Assembly: GCA_021736985.1 (NCBI GenBank)
Contig: JAIPEW010000007.1
Coordinates: forward strand, 1 to 64,000
Origin: Clostridiales bacterium
GTDB taxonomy: Bacteria; Bacillota; Desulfotomaculia; Desulfotomaculales; VENG01
DNA: 64,000 nucleotides
Direction: 5' to 3'
Below, one piece after another: positions 7,428 to 16,669 of the stretch. The notes below the pieces were generated by a model. The model was not told the origin of the DNA and made no database searches. It saw only the letters and a list, made by a program, of their open reading frames with translations. Numbering within the stretch: the first letter of the stretch is position 1; each line of letters starts with the position of its first letter. The translations under genes and the position numbers were made by a program.

Positions 7428-7639
7428 ACCTGAATTATTTGTTTGTAAAGACAAAAATTACCGAGGATTAATAATTATCAGGCACTAGTGTAATACAGGT
7501 ACCTGAATTATTATAGCTTTTAATTATTAACCGGTTAACTTATAAATTTTTCTAAAATTATTTATACTGAATTTATAATTGCATTGTATCATAATACAAT
7601 AATCACAATTGACTTGCAAAAAACATAGGGGAGGATTTT

Positions 7640-8818
7640 ATGGCCAACAAGAAAAAGTTTGTGATTTTATTTATTTTATTTATGTCTGTTGTATTTGCAT
7701 GCACTGCCTGGGCAGCAGAAGGAGTTATTAACTTGGAACATCCCCTAAACGATGACTTTTACGCTGCAGACAGAAAAGTAAATGTAGATGACTTTTACGC
7801 TACAGGCAGAACAGTAAATGTAAGTGAGAGTATAGGCGGAGATCTAATGGCTACTGCTGAAAGTATAAGCAGTACGGGAACAATAGAAGGAGACATACTT
7901 GCGGCAGGCCGATCAATAGATATCAAAGGCAGCATAGGAGGAGATGTCAGGACTGCTGGACAAATTATAAATTTAGATGCTGATATTAACCGGGCAGTTA
8001 CTGTATTTGGACAGCGAATAAACATTGCTAAAGAAACCAGTATTGGTAAAAACGTTATCTTAGGAGGAAAACAGTTAGAGCTCGCAGGTGATATTGAAGG
8101 TAACGTACGTACATGGGGTGAAACAACCTCTGTTTCTGCTAATATTGGTGGTGACCTGATAGTTGAAGCAAATAAGTTAAAACTGCTTCCGGGAGCGGTT
8201 GTCAACGGCAATATTCAATACAAAGGACCTAATCAACCTGAAATCAGCGAAGAAGCAGAAGTTAAGGGAGAAATTAATTATACGCAGGCCCGAGTTGAAG
8301 AAGAACCAGGCACTCAGCAAGTTATATGGAACAAATTCCTGTCTTTATTTAAGCTCCTGGGCTTAGCATTATTGCTAGCTTTACTGGCAGCACCTTTTTT
8401 GCGGGCAGAGCTAGAAATATTTAGAAATAAGCCGTGGCTGAGCCTGGGCACAGGTTTTAGCTGGCTGCTTCTGGGCCCTGTATTAATATTTTTGCTTGCC
8501 GTAATAATCATTGGGCAAAAGGTTGCCTGGATATTTTCTGTATCTTACGTAGGATTTTTTATCACCGCACTATTTCTTTTTAAACCGCTAGCAGGTACTA
8601 TATTAGGCAAATGGGTTTTAGATAAATGGGGAGGAAGCCGCGAATACTCCCTTGTATGGGCTGTTTTATTAGGAACAACATTATTATGGATTGTAGGACT
8701 TATTCCTGTAGTCGGCTTTTTAGTCACGGCTGTTGGTACAGTATTTATTTTGGGCAGCTGGCTGGTTTTAATAGCCCGTTACGGTCTTTCTTTACCTAAC
8801 AGGAACAAGAACTCCTAA
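7640..8818 (+). CDS. Bactofilin-like (polymer-forming) protein with membrane C-terminus
   Basis: A 392-residue protein with a signal peptide (residues ~1-25). It then has ~170 residues of short repeating beta-strands rich in GGD, SIGG, GDI and AAG motifs, as in bactofilin right-handed beta-helices. The last ~160 residues hold about five hydrophobic helices. Such proteins are predicted to form envelope-anchored polymers, with the beta-helix on the outer face here. The ATG follows ggggagg at ~6 nt. A second gene follows 17 bp later. Confidence 0.75.
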   Translation: MANKKKFVILFILFMSVVFACTAWAAEGVINLEHPLNDDFYAADRKVNVDDFYATGRTVNVSESIGGDLMATAESISSTGTIEGDILAAGRSIDIKGSIGGDVRTAGQIINLDADINRAVTVFGQRINIAKETSIGKNVILGGKQLELAGDIEGNVRTWGETTSVSANIGGDLIVEANKLKLLPGAVVNGNIQYKGPNQPEISEEAEVKGEINYTQARVEEEPGTQQVIWNKFLSLFKLLGLALLLALLAAPFLRAELEIFRNKPWLSLGTGFSWLLLGPVLIFLLAVIIIGQKVAWIFSVSYVGFFITALFLFKPLAGTILGKWVLDKWGGSREYSLVWAVLLGTTLLWIVGLIPVVGFLVTAVGTVFILGSWLVLIARYGLSLPNRNKNS

Positions 8819-8835
8819 CGGAGAAGTAAGGTAAG

Positions 8836-9627
8836 TTGGTAATATGCACCATTCTTGCAAGATATGTTAAGGAGGTTAATAAAATAAAACACCGAAACTG
8901 GCAAATAATGTTTGCCTTATGCTTATTATTTTTATCAGCAGCTTTTTATCTTCTTCATTACTGGATATTTAGAGACGCTCACCATATATTTGTTTTTCTA
9001 GTTGAGGACATTGCTTTCGTTTTTATCGAAGTACTGCTGGTTAGTTTAATCATACATAGAATTATAAGCTACAAAGAAAGGCAATCCCAATTAGAAAAGT
9101 TGAAAATGATTATTGGCGTATTTTTCAGCGAGATGGGAACTAAGTTGCTTTTACACATTTCATCTTTAGATTCTAACCTGGACAAGATGAAAAACGAACT
9201 TATGATAAATTATAAATGGTCTAACCAGCATTTTATTAATGCAAAAAAGGCTATTAAAGAACACAATTACCAGTTAGATTTAAAAAGCGAAGACTTATAC
9301 CAATTAAAAACTTTTATTTTAGAAAAAAGGCATCACTTGATAAGAATTTTAGAAAATCCCATATTGTTGGAACACGAGTGCTTTACAGACCTCCTTCAAG
9401 CAGTATTACACTTAGCAGAAGAACTGGGTGCCAGGGATGAACTCCACAATCTACCAGATACAGACTTTTCTCATCTTGTAAATGACATTGGCAGAATATA
9501 CATCCTACTCACCCTGGAATGGTTAGACTACATGTTCTACCTAAAGGGAAATTACCCCTATATATATGATTTTTCCCTGCGTATAAACCCCTTTGATCAA
9601 AATCATTCACCCGTAATAAAGAAATAA
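8836..9627 (+). CDS. Two-helix membrane protein of unknown function
   Basis: About 250 residues. Two transmembrane helices near the N-terminus (from residue ~28) are followed by a long charged, helical cytoplasmic part with several tryptophans and histidines. No enzyme motif is recognised. The start is uncertain: the TTG at 8836 opens the frame but lacks a clear ribosome site, while taaggagg at ~8868-8875 is followed in frame only by non-standard codons and later by an ATG at 8908. It closely follows the bactofilin-like gene and probably shares its transcript. Confidence 0.6.
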   Translation: MVICTILARYVKEVNKIKHRNWQIMFALCLLFLSAAFYLLHYWIFRDAHHIFVFLVEDIAFVFIEVLLVSLIIHRIISYKERQSQLEKLKMIIGVFFSEMGTKLLLHISSLDSNLDKMKNELMINYKWSNQHFINAKKAIKEHNYQLDLKSEDLYQLKTFILEKRHHLIRILENPILLEHECFTDLLQAVLHLAEELGARDELHNLPDTDFSHLVNDIGRIYILLTLEWLDYMFYLKGNYPYIYDFSLRINPFDQNHSPVIKK

Positions 9628-9628
9628 A

Positions 9629-9661
9629 GCAAAAAGTTGGTGGCTGTCACCAACTTTTTGC
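9629..9661. terminator. Bidirectional terminator with dispersed GTTGGTG stem
   Basis: A perfect 14-bp stem GCAAAAAGTTGGTG / CACCAACTTTTTGC lies between convergent genes. The same stem core recurs at 10648-10678 and 13709-13742. Confidence 0.88.
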
Positions 9662-10537
9662 TTACCCCGAATAATACCTTGCCGGGCCCTTAAATACCTC
9701 TCGTACATGCCAATCAACGAATGAATCTCTTGGTTGATATTCATAACAAACAGGAGCACGTAATTCTTTTCCATGATAACACATTAACCATTCTTCAAAT
9801 CCATTGGTTCCATGCGCCCCTTCAGCTACAAGAATTCTACCTGAATTGGATATAGTAAAAGCGCCCCTGTCAAATAGCTTATGATGCATAGCACATAATG
9901 CAACACCATTCTCTTCCATATCAGGGCCCCCTGCCTGGTGCCACTTGATATGCGCTGCTTCTACTGCAATTAAATTATTCCCCAGCCTAACGTTAAAACC
10001 ACACACTGCACAGCTGTATTCATATGCATGTAAAATTCTTTTTCGGAACTCAGGGTCTCTGAATTTAATAGTTCTCGAATCAAAATCAAGGCCTACTGCG
10101 TGTGAAATATCATCATGAATAGACTCCGGGAAATGGTTGTGCAATACAATATCAGCAACTTCACGTATTAGTGTTTCATTACCCTTTAACAAAGAATATA
10201 CACTTTCTGTAAACCCGCCCGCTACTTGATGAACTAACAACCAATTATCCTTTATCTCATTCTTACTATAAATTGAAGTATTCAGTTCCCATATGCCGTC
10301 TTTAACTAGTCGAACAAAAGGCTGTTCAGGGTGATATGTTCTTCTATTAGGACCAAATTCAATAAGTAAATCCTTTAATGATTGCCTTACCTCTTCATAA
10401 TGTAAAATACGCTTATTTTTATTTTGCAATTGCCCGAGAGCCAATAAAATAAGCAAAGGCTTATGCGGTGCTCTTTGATCTCCCCGTTTCCATATGCTCA
10501 AGTTATTAACTCGTTCTTTCAATTCAAACGAGTCCAC
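9662..10537 (-). CDS. Phosphorothioate-dependent HNH restriction endonuclease (ScoMcrA type)
   Basis: A 291-residue protein with an N-terminal sulfur-binding-domain-like region (RAPHKPLLILLALGQ near 23-37, EFGPNRRTYHPEQPF near 75-90). Its C-terminal HNH nuclease shows SCAVCGF, AAHIKWH, ENGVALCAMHHKLFDRG. Related type IV enzymes cut DNA whose backbone carries phosphorothioate made by Dnd systems. No dnd genes are nearby, so this looks like a stand-alone defence gene against modified DNA. Its stop lies directly against the convergent terminator. The natural target is inferred from family only. Confidence 0.82.
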   Translation of the reverse strand: MDSFELKERVNNLSIWKRGDQRAPHKPLLILLALGQLQNKNKRILHYEEVRQSLKDLLIEFGPNRRTYHPEQPFVRLVKDGIWELNTSIYSKNEIKDNWLLVHQVAGGFTESVYSLLKGNETLIREVADIVLHNHFPESIHDDISHAVGLDFDSRTIKFRDPEFRKRILHAYEYSCAVCGFNVRLGNNLIAVEAAHIKWHQAGGPDMEENGVALCAMHHKLFDRGAFTISNSGRILVAEGAHGTNGFEEWLMCYHGKELRAPVCYEYQPRDSFVDWHVREVFKGPARYYSG

Positions 10538-10647
10538 AAAACCACCTACTAAAAATCAGGTATAAAACTTTATTATTTCACTCCCTTAAATTTCGTCTTC
10601 TTCTTACTTTTCCCTTGACCTAATATTCGACAAAATTTAAGAACATT

Positions 10648-10678
10648 GAAAAAGTTGGTGACAGGAACCAACTTTTTC
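10648..10678. repeat. Dispersed GTTGGTG hairpin, copy 2
   Basis: GAAAAAGTTGGT (10648-10659) and ACCAACTTTTTC (10667-10678) form a 12-bp perfect stem. It lies between the restriction gene's upstream region and the PAS-HD gene, not behind a stop codon, so it is more than a plain terminator. Confidence 0.8.
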
Positions 10679-10746
10679 TTTACAAAATGTAATGAAATAT
10701 TGCAAAATAACTGTAGTAAACTATGTAAGGAGTTGAATATTTTTAA

Positions 10747-11820
10747 ATGGTAGACAACCAGGAACTGCAGGCATACATAAATAACTTATCTGTCTTTGAG
10801 GCAATGGTAAATATAGGGATTATTATTTTTAAAAAAGACATGACAATTCACTATACAAATCCTGCAATTCAAAAAATGTTAGGTTGCACCGCAAATGAGA
10901 TTCATGACTGCAAGTTAGAAGATGTTTTTGTTGATTTTTTCGCTTCTTCTAAAGAAGAATATATCAGTACTTCCCCGACAGTAAAAATAATACAAAATAA
11001 TATTAATTCTATGTATACAGAGAGGGAAGCACAGGACGGGAGAATATTTCAATGTTGTTACTCTCGTATTTTCGATAATAATAGCAACGAAAAAACTGAC
11101 TTTTTCTTATGTACTTTTTCTGAAATTACCAATCAGAAGAAAATAGAACAAGCCCATGAACAAGTAAAAGAAGAACTTGATCAAGCTTTTGCTTTAACTC
11201 TTCCCAATTCAAAAGTAGAAAGAAAATTAAAATCTACACCGGAATACAGAGACAATTATAATCCAGACACTGGAGAAATAATAATAACGGAAGTAATTGA
11301 AGATGGAACGTACCGGCATGTAATAAACGCTTTAAAAATCCTGGCAGATCTAAAGATAAAAGGAGTAACAGATATTATTGGTTTAGATAAAGATTTACTT
11401 GTAAATGTTATAGTCTTTCATGATTTAGGAAAGGTACAGCCAGCACTTAAAGAAGGAGATACAGTTATTCCTTCAGATGTTTTTGAAAATGGCAAATTAC
11501 ATGCTGATAGAAGTGCAATGATAGCTAAAGATTTTTATGGACATAACGATGAAGCAATAACTTTAATAAAGTATCACCATCATCAAGAAAATGAACTGCC
11601 AGCGGAATTCCCACGCAAACTTTTACCCATGTTCAGATTGTTCAAAATAATTGATGGTTTGTCTGCTGCTCTTACACGCAGAGAAGCTTCTGTGAGATTC
11701 GAAGTAAAAGGAGAAAACATTCTAATATTCGAGAAAAATTCACATCAAGATTATAATAAAAACAGGCTAGTTAACTTATTTACTGGCATAGAAAAAGAAC
11801 AAGACAGAAATGGTATATGA
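10747..11820 (+). CDS. PAS domain plus HD-domain phosphohydrolase
   Basis: A 357-residue soluble protein. Residues ~15-130 read as a PAS sensor (IIIFKKDMTIHYTNPAI at its start), then a short coiled linker. Residues ~185-320 form an HD domain with H191 (TYRHV), H225-D226 (VFHDLGK), a HADRSA histidine and KYHHHQE. Such proteins hydrolyse nucleotide signals or other phosphoesters under PAS control; the substrate is unknown. It overlaps the extended upstream frame of the Nudix gene and is probably co-transcribed with it. Confidence 0.75.
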   Translation: MVDNQELQAYINNLSVFEAMVNIGIIIFKKDMTIHYTNPAIQKMLGCTANEIHDCKLEDVFVDFFASSKEEYISTSPTVKIIQNNINSMYTEREAQDGRIFQCCYSRIFDNNSNEKTDFFLCTFSEITNQKKIEQAHEQVKEELDQAFALTLPNSKVERKLKSTPEYRDNYNPDTGEIIITEVIEDGTYRHVINALKILADLKIKGVTDIIGLDKDLLVNVIVFHDLGKVQPALKEGDTVIPSDVFENGKLHADRSAMIAKDFYGHNDEAITLIKYHHHQENELPAEFPRKLLPMFRLFKIIDGLSAALTRREASVRFEVKGENILIFEKNSHQDYNKNRLVNLFTGIEKEQDRNGI

Positions 11821-11869
11821 TGTTATAATCTCTTTAAAACTACCTGCAATAAACAGGAGACACACTCAT

Positions 11870-12256
11870 ATGATCAAGGTTACAGCAGCACTGTTAATTA
11901 AAGAAGATAAAATATTAATTGCCAGGCGTAACAAAAGAGACAAACTAGCTTACAAGTGGGAATTTCCCGGGGGCAAAATAGAAAACGGGGAAACTCCAGA
12001 GGAATGTTTAAAAAGGGAGATGTACGAAGAATTCCAGATAGATATTTCTGTCGGAGAATACTTTGGAGATAGTATATATTCCTACGAACACGTAACCATA
12101 AAACTTTTAGCTTACTGGGCCCGGTGGGACAACGGTAATTTAACGCCGAAAGTTCATGATGAATTTAAGTGGGTCTCCTTAAACAAGTTAAAGTATTTCG
12201 ATTTTGCCCCTGCCGATATACCTTTAATAAAAAAGTTAAGTGAATATCCTATCTAA
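11870..12256 (+). CDS. Nudix hydrolase, MutT/8-oxo-dGTP type
   Basis: 128 residues, predicted to sanitise oxidised or unwanted nucleotides. The Nudix box is nearly complete: GGKIENGETPEECLKREMYE, then EFQI. The usual glycine near its end is replaced by glutamine. I start at the ATG at 11870, behind aggaga, rather than at the upstream in-frame ATG at 11810 that lies inside the PAS-HD gene. The WEFPGG approach to the box is typical of MutT. Confidence 0.88.
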   Translation: MIKVTAALLIKEDKILIARRNKRDKLAYKWEFPGGKIENGETPEECLKREMYEEFQIDISVGEYFGDSIYSYEHVTIKLLAYWARWDNGNLTPKVHDEFKWVSLNKLKYFDFAPADIPLIKKLSEYPI

Positions 12257-12453
12257 ACTTACAATTGCAATTTTTTTGCCCAAAGCTTATGCTTTGGATT
12301 ATTTATATTTAGGATATTTTACTAAAGAAGTATTCCTATCAAACCATAAACCATTTGACTGGTTTAAAAAAATAACAGTCCCGGCAGTAAAACTCATTAT
12401 TATACAGCACCTCAATTTTATATTTTACTAAGAAATTAAAATTACTTATTTTT

Positions 12454-13419
12454 CTACATCGGTACTACGTTTAGCCATCCTTTCATTTTTCCGAATTTCA
12501 GGAGTTTATCAAATATGTTTATCTCAGTTTTTAATAAATCTGTAAAAACACTTTTTAACTTATCATTTCTCACAGTATCAATTACGGCCCTAAAATGCAG
12601 TTCTAATGTTGTCTGTATACCGCTAAAAATCATTCTGTAAATAAATTCATCTTCCAGCATTTCGGGGTCATTACTGATTTTTTGCACTGCAGGTGGTCTT
12701 GCAGGCAGTGGAATATCATATTTTAGTGCAAGATCTTCAAGCATTTTTATTTGTTTTTCTAGAACAGAAAGACCTTCACTTAGTATTAAGTTAAACTCCT
12801 TGTCATGTATTATTTGTTGGTACACCATGGTAAGCTGTATCTGATCATATCTCGTATTTAAATGATCCCATATATGATTAGCTTCACTGGTAGCAAGAGG
12901 TTCTCTTTCAACTGCCGCTGCAGTCTTATAAGAAGGTTCCACATCAACCCAAGCTTTTACTTTGCCGTATTTGTAAAACCGAGTAAAGATACTGGAATGA
13001 GCAAAGAAAAAATTAACAATATTTTTTCTTAAGCTATCATTAGTAGTAGAATTACGATAAGCACGTTCCAATGTAAAAAGTTCAGCTAGAAGATCATTAA
13101 ATATTATTCTAAAAATCATCTTGTCTGTTATATCTTCGATCTGTTCAGTTACTTTTATTTCCCGGGGAGGGCGTCTAGGAGTTTTTACCTTATACTCTTT
13201 TGCTAAGTCTTCAAGAACAGCAACCTGTTTTTTAAATTCGTTCAGATGTAAATTAAAAAGCATTAATAAATCACGGTCATGTATAAAATTTTTATGAAGT
13301 TGATGTGTTTCTATACTATTATATCTTGCTCTCAACAAATTCCATATATTAAATACTTCTATTGAATCAACTTCTTCAACTGCTGTTTTCCGATTCTTGA
13401 AAATTGATATATACGGCAT
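12454..13419 (-). CDS. Duplicated helical-domain protein, DUF3231/coat-like
   Basis: 321 residues built from two homologous ~150-residue halves. Each begins near IW..L..RY, has HD(R/K)...L, then LEDLA.(E/K)Y, PPRPP-like prolines, MIFRIIF / MIFSGI and ends K(V/M)K(A/G)W(V/L)(D/N)V.P. Each half should fold as a four-helix, ferritin-like bundle. This layout matches DUF3231-type proteins of spore-formers, some spore-associated. No metal-binding EXXH pattern is obvious. It is a single gene with a clear ggaggt ribosome site. Confidence 0.6.
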   Translation of the reverse strand: MPYISIFKNRKTAVEEVDSIEVFNIWNLLRARYNSIETHQLHKNFIHDRDLLMLFNLHLNEFKKQVAVLEDLAKEYKVKTPRRPPREIKVTEQIEDITDKMIFRIIFNDLLAELFTLERAYRNSTTNDSLRKNIVNFFFAHSSIFTRFYKYGKVKAWVDVEPSYKTAAAVEREPLATSEANHIWDHLNTRYDQIQLTMVYQQIIHDKEFNLILSEGLSVLEKQIKMLEDLALKYDIPLPARPPAVQKISNDPEMLEDEFIYRMIFSGIQTTLELHFRAVIDTVRNDKLKSVFTDLLKTEINIFDKLLKFGKMKGWLNVVPM

Positions 13420-13435
13420 ATTTTACCTCCTGGTT

Positions 13436-13742
13436 CAGGTAGTTATTGGGCTATAGTTTAAACTATTAGAAAGCAACTTATTACAATATCCCCTAAAATA
13501 GTGTGCCGTAATTGGAAAAAACCCTACAAGACTAATTTAGAAAGAGAAAAAACAGGTTACCGAGAATTACATTGAATACGACATTTGTGCAAAAAGCGTG
13601 ACAAAGAATAAGTATCTTTATTCTGAGCCTGGAGACAACAATGCTGCAGAACACAAAAAAATCTCTTTTATTGAAGAGCCACCATATTTACATGAAAAGA
13701 TTACAGAGGTAAAAAAGTTGGTGCCAGGCACCAACTTTTTAC
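13436..13742. other. Gene-poor stretch with a startless open frame and a hairpin
   Basis: A plus-strand frame open from about 13527 to the stop at 13757-13759 has no start and runs through the GTTGGTG hairpin into the radical SAM gene's 3' end. Its composition is partly protein-like (EYDICAKSVTKNKYLYSEPG), so it may be debris of a lost gene. Otherwise I see nothing here. Confidence 0.35.
13709..13742. repeat. Dispersed GTTGGTG hairpin, copy 3 / terminator
   Basis: AAAAAGTTGGTGCC (13712-13725) and GGCACCAACTTTTT (13727-13740) form a near-perfect palindrome with a GGTGCCAGGCACC core. It lies directly at the 3' end of the radical SAM gene and would also serve as its terminator. Confidence 0.85.
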
Positions 13743-15116
13743 TTACAAACGTTGAATAGTGTAAAGGTACGTTGGGAGTCGGCTTAGACGCTTTATTTGA
13801 TTAAAGTAAAAAAGCATACTCCTAGAAGGCATTGTTGAAAAAAATGGAGAAATATAAATAGTACCCTTATTTTGTGGGTGATCAAGGCCCTCACGAGCTA
13901 ATTGAAAAAAAGTAGAGTAATGTTCAGGGGGTAATTCATCTCCCAAAATAAAATTAGCAGTAATCTCTATATTGTTAAATTCTTGATTAATATACATCAT
14001 CCGCTTAAAACTTTCGATTACTTGTTTTGCAGATATTGGTTTGCCAATATAATCAAGTGTTGCCTGGTCAGCAGACTCTAACCCCAGATTAATATAAGTT
14101 CGGCAACCTATTTTTTCAAGTTGTTGAAAAAATGAATCATTACTAGCTAAAAACGAATCCACACTTCCAAAGAGGTAAAGACTACAGCCATGCATACATG
14201 AGTTACGCAATCCAAACTGCTTAATAGCTTTCTCTGCGTTTTCGATGATAAAATCTTTATTTGAATTAAGAGCGTCATGATCGCCTAAAAAAATAGCATT
14301 GTAATTAAGCAAATTATGTCCGTAAAGTTGTTTTAGTTGCTCTATTTGTTTTTCGACTTCACTTGCCGTCCGGGTTGAAAAGGGGCGATTGTTTTTTACC
14401 TCACAAAAAGCACATTTATAGATGCAGCCCTCGGAGAGCGAAAGAGGAATTACATTATAATCAACGTGCCGAGTATCCGGTGGCAAGACCGAAGGACGTG
14501 AACCTATAATATTAAATAATTTATTAGCTCTATCCTGGAGAATTTGCGGTGTTATTTTTAGTACTTCATTGATAAAACTAGCAAATGGTTCTGGAAAATC
14601 GCATGAAGGTTGCAGTGATGTATTTAAAATATCGTACCAAGAGCTAATCAGATTTTGTACTGATGTTTCATTAAAGGGATCGACTCCTAAAACTGAATTG
14701 GAAATATAAGAAAAGTTCGGTACGTAATATTCTCCTATAGCTTTATATATCTCATTATAAGGACTGGGAATTTTGAAATGAATCGGTTCAGTAAGAAAAT
14801 CCTTCCCAAAACTTTCATAAGTCCCGCTGTAACCACCTGTTGAATAATAAACCCAATCATTACCAGTAGTTCGTTTTAGCCATTCCAGGGAACTCGGCCA
14901 ATTATCCTGTTGCCCCTGCATGCCTACAATCTCATTATTTAAATTAAATTGAAAAACAGCTTCAGGTGTTTCAATTTCTGAGTAACATCCGTATTTGACC
15001 GGATGACGACTCTTTACATATATATCTTCACCTTTTTTGTTTAAAGTAATACGAATTCCGCGTCGAAAGCAGGTGTCTTCTTGTCTATTCATATATTCTT
15101 TCTGCGGCATATTCAT
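13743..15116 (-). CDS. Radical SAM protein of unknown specificity
   Basis: 457 residues. The cluster-binding CxxxCxxC is at 231-238 (GCIYKCAFCEV), preceded by an unusual ~220-residue N-terminal extension without recognised domain. It continues with a TIM-barrel-like region (AIFLGDHDALN, YINLGLESADQATLDYIGKP), the glycine-rich and 'LGLES' style motifs of the elongator-protein/B12-radical SAM branch. The stop is at the hairpin at 13742. Its start lies 20 bp downstream of the M24 gene, so the two form an operon. The substrate is unknown; the pairing suggests a shared small-molecule pathway. Confidence 0.75.
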   Translation of the reverse strand: MNMPQKEYMNRQEDTCFRRGIRITLNKKGEDIYVKSRHPVKYGCYSEIETPEAVFQFNLNNEIVGMQGQQDNWPSSLEWLKRTTGNDWVYYSTGGYSGTYESFGKDFLTEPIHFKIPSPYNEIYKAIGEYYVPNFSYISNSVLGVDPFNETSVQNLISSWYDILNTSLQPSCDFPEPFASFINEVLKITPQILQDRANKLFNIIGSRPSVLPPDTRHVDYNVIPLSLSEGCIYKCAFCEVKNNRPFSTRTASEVEKQIEQLKQLYGHNLLNYNAIFLGDHDALNSNKDFIIENAEKAIKQFGLRNSCMHGCSLYLFGSVDSFLASNDSFFQQLEKIGCRTYINLGLESADQATLDYIGKPISAKQVIESFKRMMYINQEFNNIEITANFILGDELPPEHYSTFFQLAREGLDHPQNKGTIYISPFFSTMPSRSMLFYFNQIKRLSRLPTYLYTIQRL

Positions 15117-15136
15117 TACAATTCTCCTTTGGCTTG

Positions 15137-16396
15137 TTATCGTAGCAGATCTTCTTCATACGGATAATTCGACAAAAGTTCTGTACCGTGTTCAGTAATT
15201 AACAATTGCTCTTCTAGTTTCACACCTTCACGGCCACCATCTTCACCAATATATGATTCCACACAAATCGTCATATTAGGGAGAATAATACCATCATATC
15301 CTGCATCCGGAAAATCTGCATGATGATAGAGATAGGGATATTCTCCGGTCATTCCAACTCCATGGGCAGAGAGATAGTATCGATTGGCATGATATTTATC
15401 AGGTATATTCCATGCTTTGTCAGCATATTCACGAAAGCTCATACCTGGTTTTAAAATATCTATATTGTGTTGTATTTGCTCATAAGCTAACTTATAGATA
15501 GTCTTCTGTTCTTCCGTAGGTTGGTCTGGTCCGGAGTGAAAAGTTCGGGAAAAATCAGTATAGTAACCATGACAACCGACAACATCAGTATCGAATCCAA
15601 TCAACTCATTTTCACCTATTGTCTTGTGAGATGATTCCTGAAACCATGGATTAGTTCTTTCCCCTGAATTCAGCAACCGGGTTTCCACATAATCACCGTT
15701 TAGAGCTATAATCTGCTGGTGAAGAATGGACCACAATTCATTTTCTGTAATTCCCGGTTGAATATTCTCACGCAATGTACCAACTGCTGTCTCAGTTGCT
15801 TGAAGTGAAGCCATCATACATTTAAGCTCTTCATCTGATTTTATACTTCGAGCCATTTCAACCGGTTCTTGCGCATCAACAACTCGAACACCTAGAGCCG
15901 CCAATTCAATAGCAACTCCAGCATTCATCCGCTCCAAACCAACTGTCAACTGACGTTCACCGACAAGTTGGGTAATAGTCGATAATATCTCACGTGCCCA
16001 ATTTTTTTCTCGATCGACAATATGGGGACCAGCAGCTACAAACCCAGCAGTTTTAGCCGGTCGAACTTCATCAATAGTTTCAAATCCATCAGCCAAATGC
16101 ATACACCCGGTAAACTCATACAGAATTGTCTTATGTTCTGTTACTAAAAGGTAGCGAGACGGGGTATTTCGTGCTGAAAAAACTTGCATATTTCGAGTAC
16201 CACTAGTATAACGAATATTCACAGGATCCGAGAGGATAAGAGCTGAAATGTCTCTTTCTTTCATTTCTTTTCGAACCCGCTCTAATCTATATAAGCGAAC
16301 ACTCCGTAAATCTATACCGATATCCTCAGGTGCCTTTTCATTAATATCTACCCCTACTTGACCATCATTTTCAGAATGCCATTCAATTACTGCCAT
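15137..16396 (-). CDS. M24-family metalloenzyme resembling DddP (DMSP lyase-like)
   Basis: 419 residues with a creatinase-like N-terminal domain and a pita-bread M24 domain. Candidate metal ligands D269, D271, D281, H345, E380 and E395 have the same spacing I recall for DddP, the M24-type DMSP lyase. Other DddP-like stretches are DPVNIRYTSGTRNMQ, VETRLLNSGERTNPWFQES and KLEEQLLITEHG. However, the position of the DddP catalytic aspartate six residues after the histidine is G351 here, with E352 next. So lyase activity is doubtful, and it may be a related hydrolase or lyase of a betaine-like compound. It forms an operon with the radical SAM gene. Confidence 0.7.
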   Translation of the reverse strand: MAVIEWHSENDGQVGVDINEKAPEDIGIDLRSVRLYRLERVRKEMKERDISALILSDPVNIRYTSGTRNMQVFSARNTPSRYLLVTEHKTILYEFTGCMHLADGFETIDEVRPAKTAGFVAAGPHIVDREKNWAREILSTITQLVGERQLTVGLERMNAGVAIELAALGVRVVDAQEPVEMARSIKSDEELKCMMASLQATETAVGTLRENIQPGITENELWSILHQQIIALNGDYVETRLLNSGERTNPWFQESSHKTIGENELIGFDTDVVGCHGYYTDFSRTFHSGPDQPTEEQKTIYKLAYEQIQHNIDILKPGMSFREYADKAWNIPDKYHANRYYLSAHGVGMTGEYPYLYHHADFPDAGYDGIILPNMTICVESYIGEDGGREGVKLEEQLLITEHGTELLSNYPYEEDLLR

Positions 16397-16604
16397 TAAC
16401 TACACTCCATTCTATAAAAATAAATAATGCGATCAATCTTAACACTACACTAAAACCTGTTGCAGGTAACTTACATAAAATATTATTTTACTTTTAACTA
16501 ATAATTTTTCTTCTAAAGCAATTAGCCTGCTGCTAGACATGTATTATCTGTTGCTTTAAACTGTATTTAAAAACTTTTGCAATATGAAAAAGAAGAATTT
16601 TTAC

Positions 16605-16651
16605 AATAAAAAAGCCTACCTTCTATATGTAATTGCCAAGCGAAGGCGGGC
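16605..16651 (-). terminator. Terminator of the isochorismatase-like unit
   Basis: Minus strand: GCCCGCCTTC ... GAAGGTAGGC with one mismatch and an 18-nt loop, followed by a T-run. Confidence 0.6.
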
Positions 16652-16669
16652 TTAAAATGTTAAAATTGA

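Noticed and set aside
12240-12431. 63-codon ORF after the Nudix gene
   Set aside because: AT-rich, overlaps the Nudix stop, no ribosome site, runs into the convergent gene.
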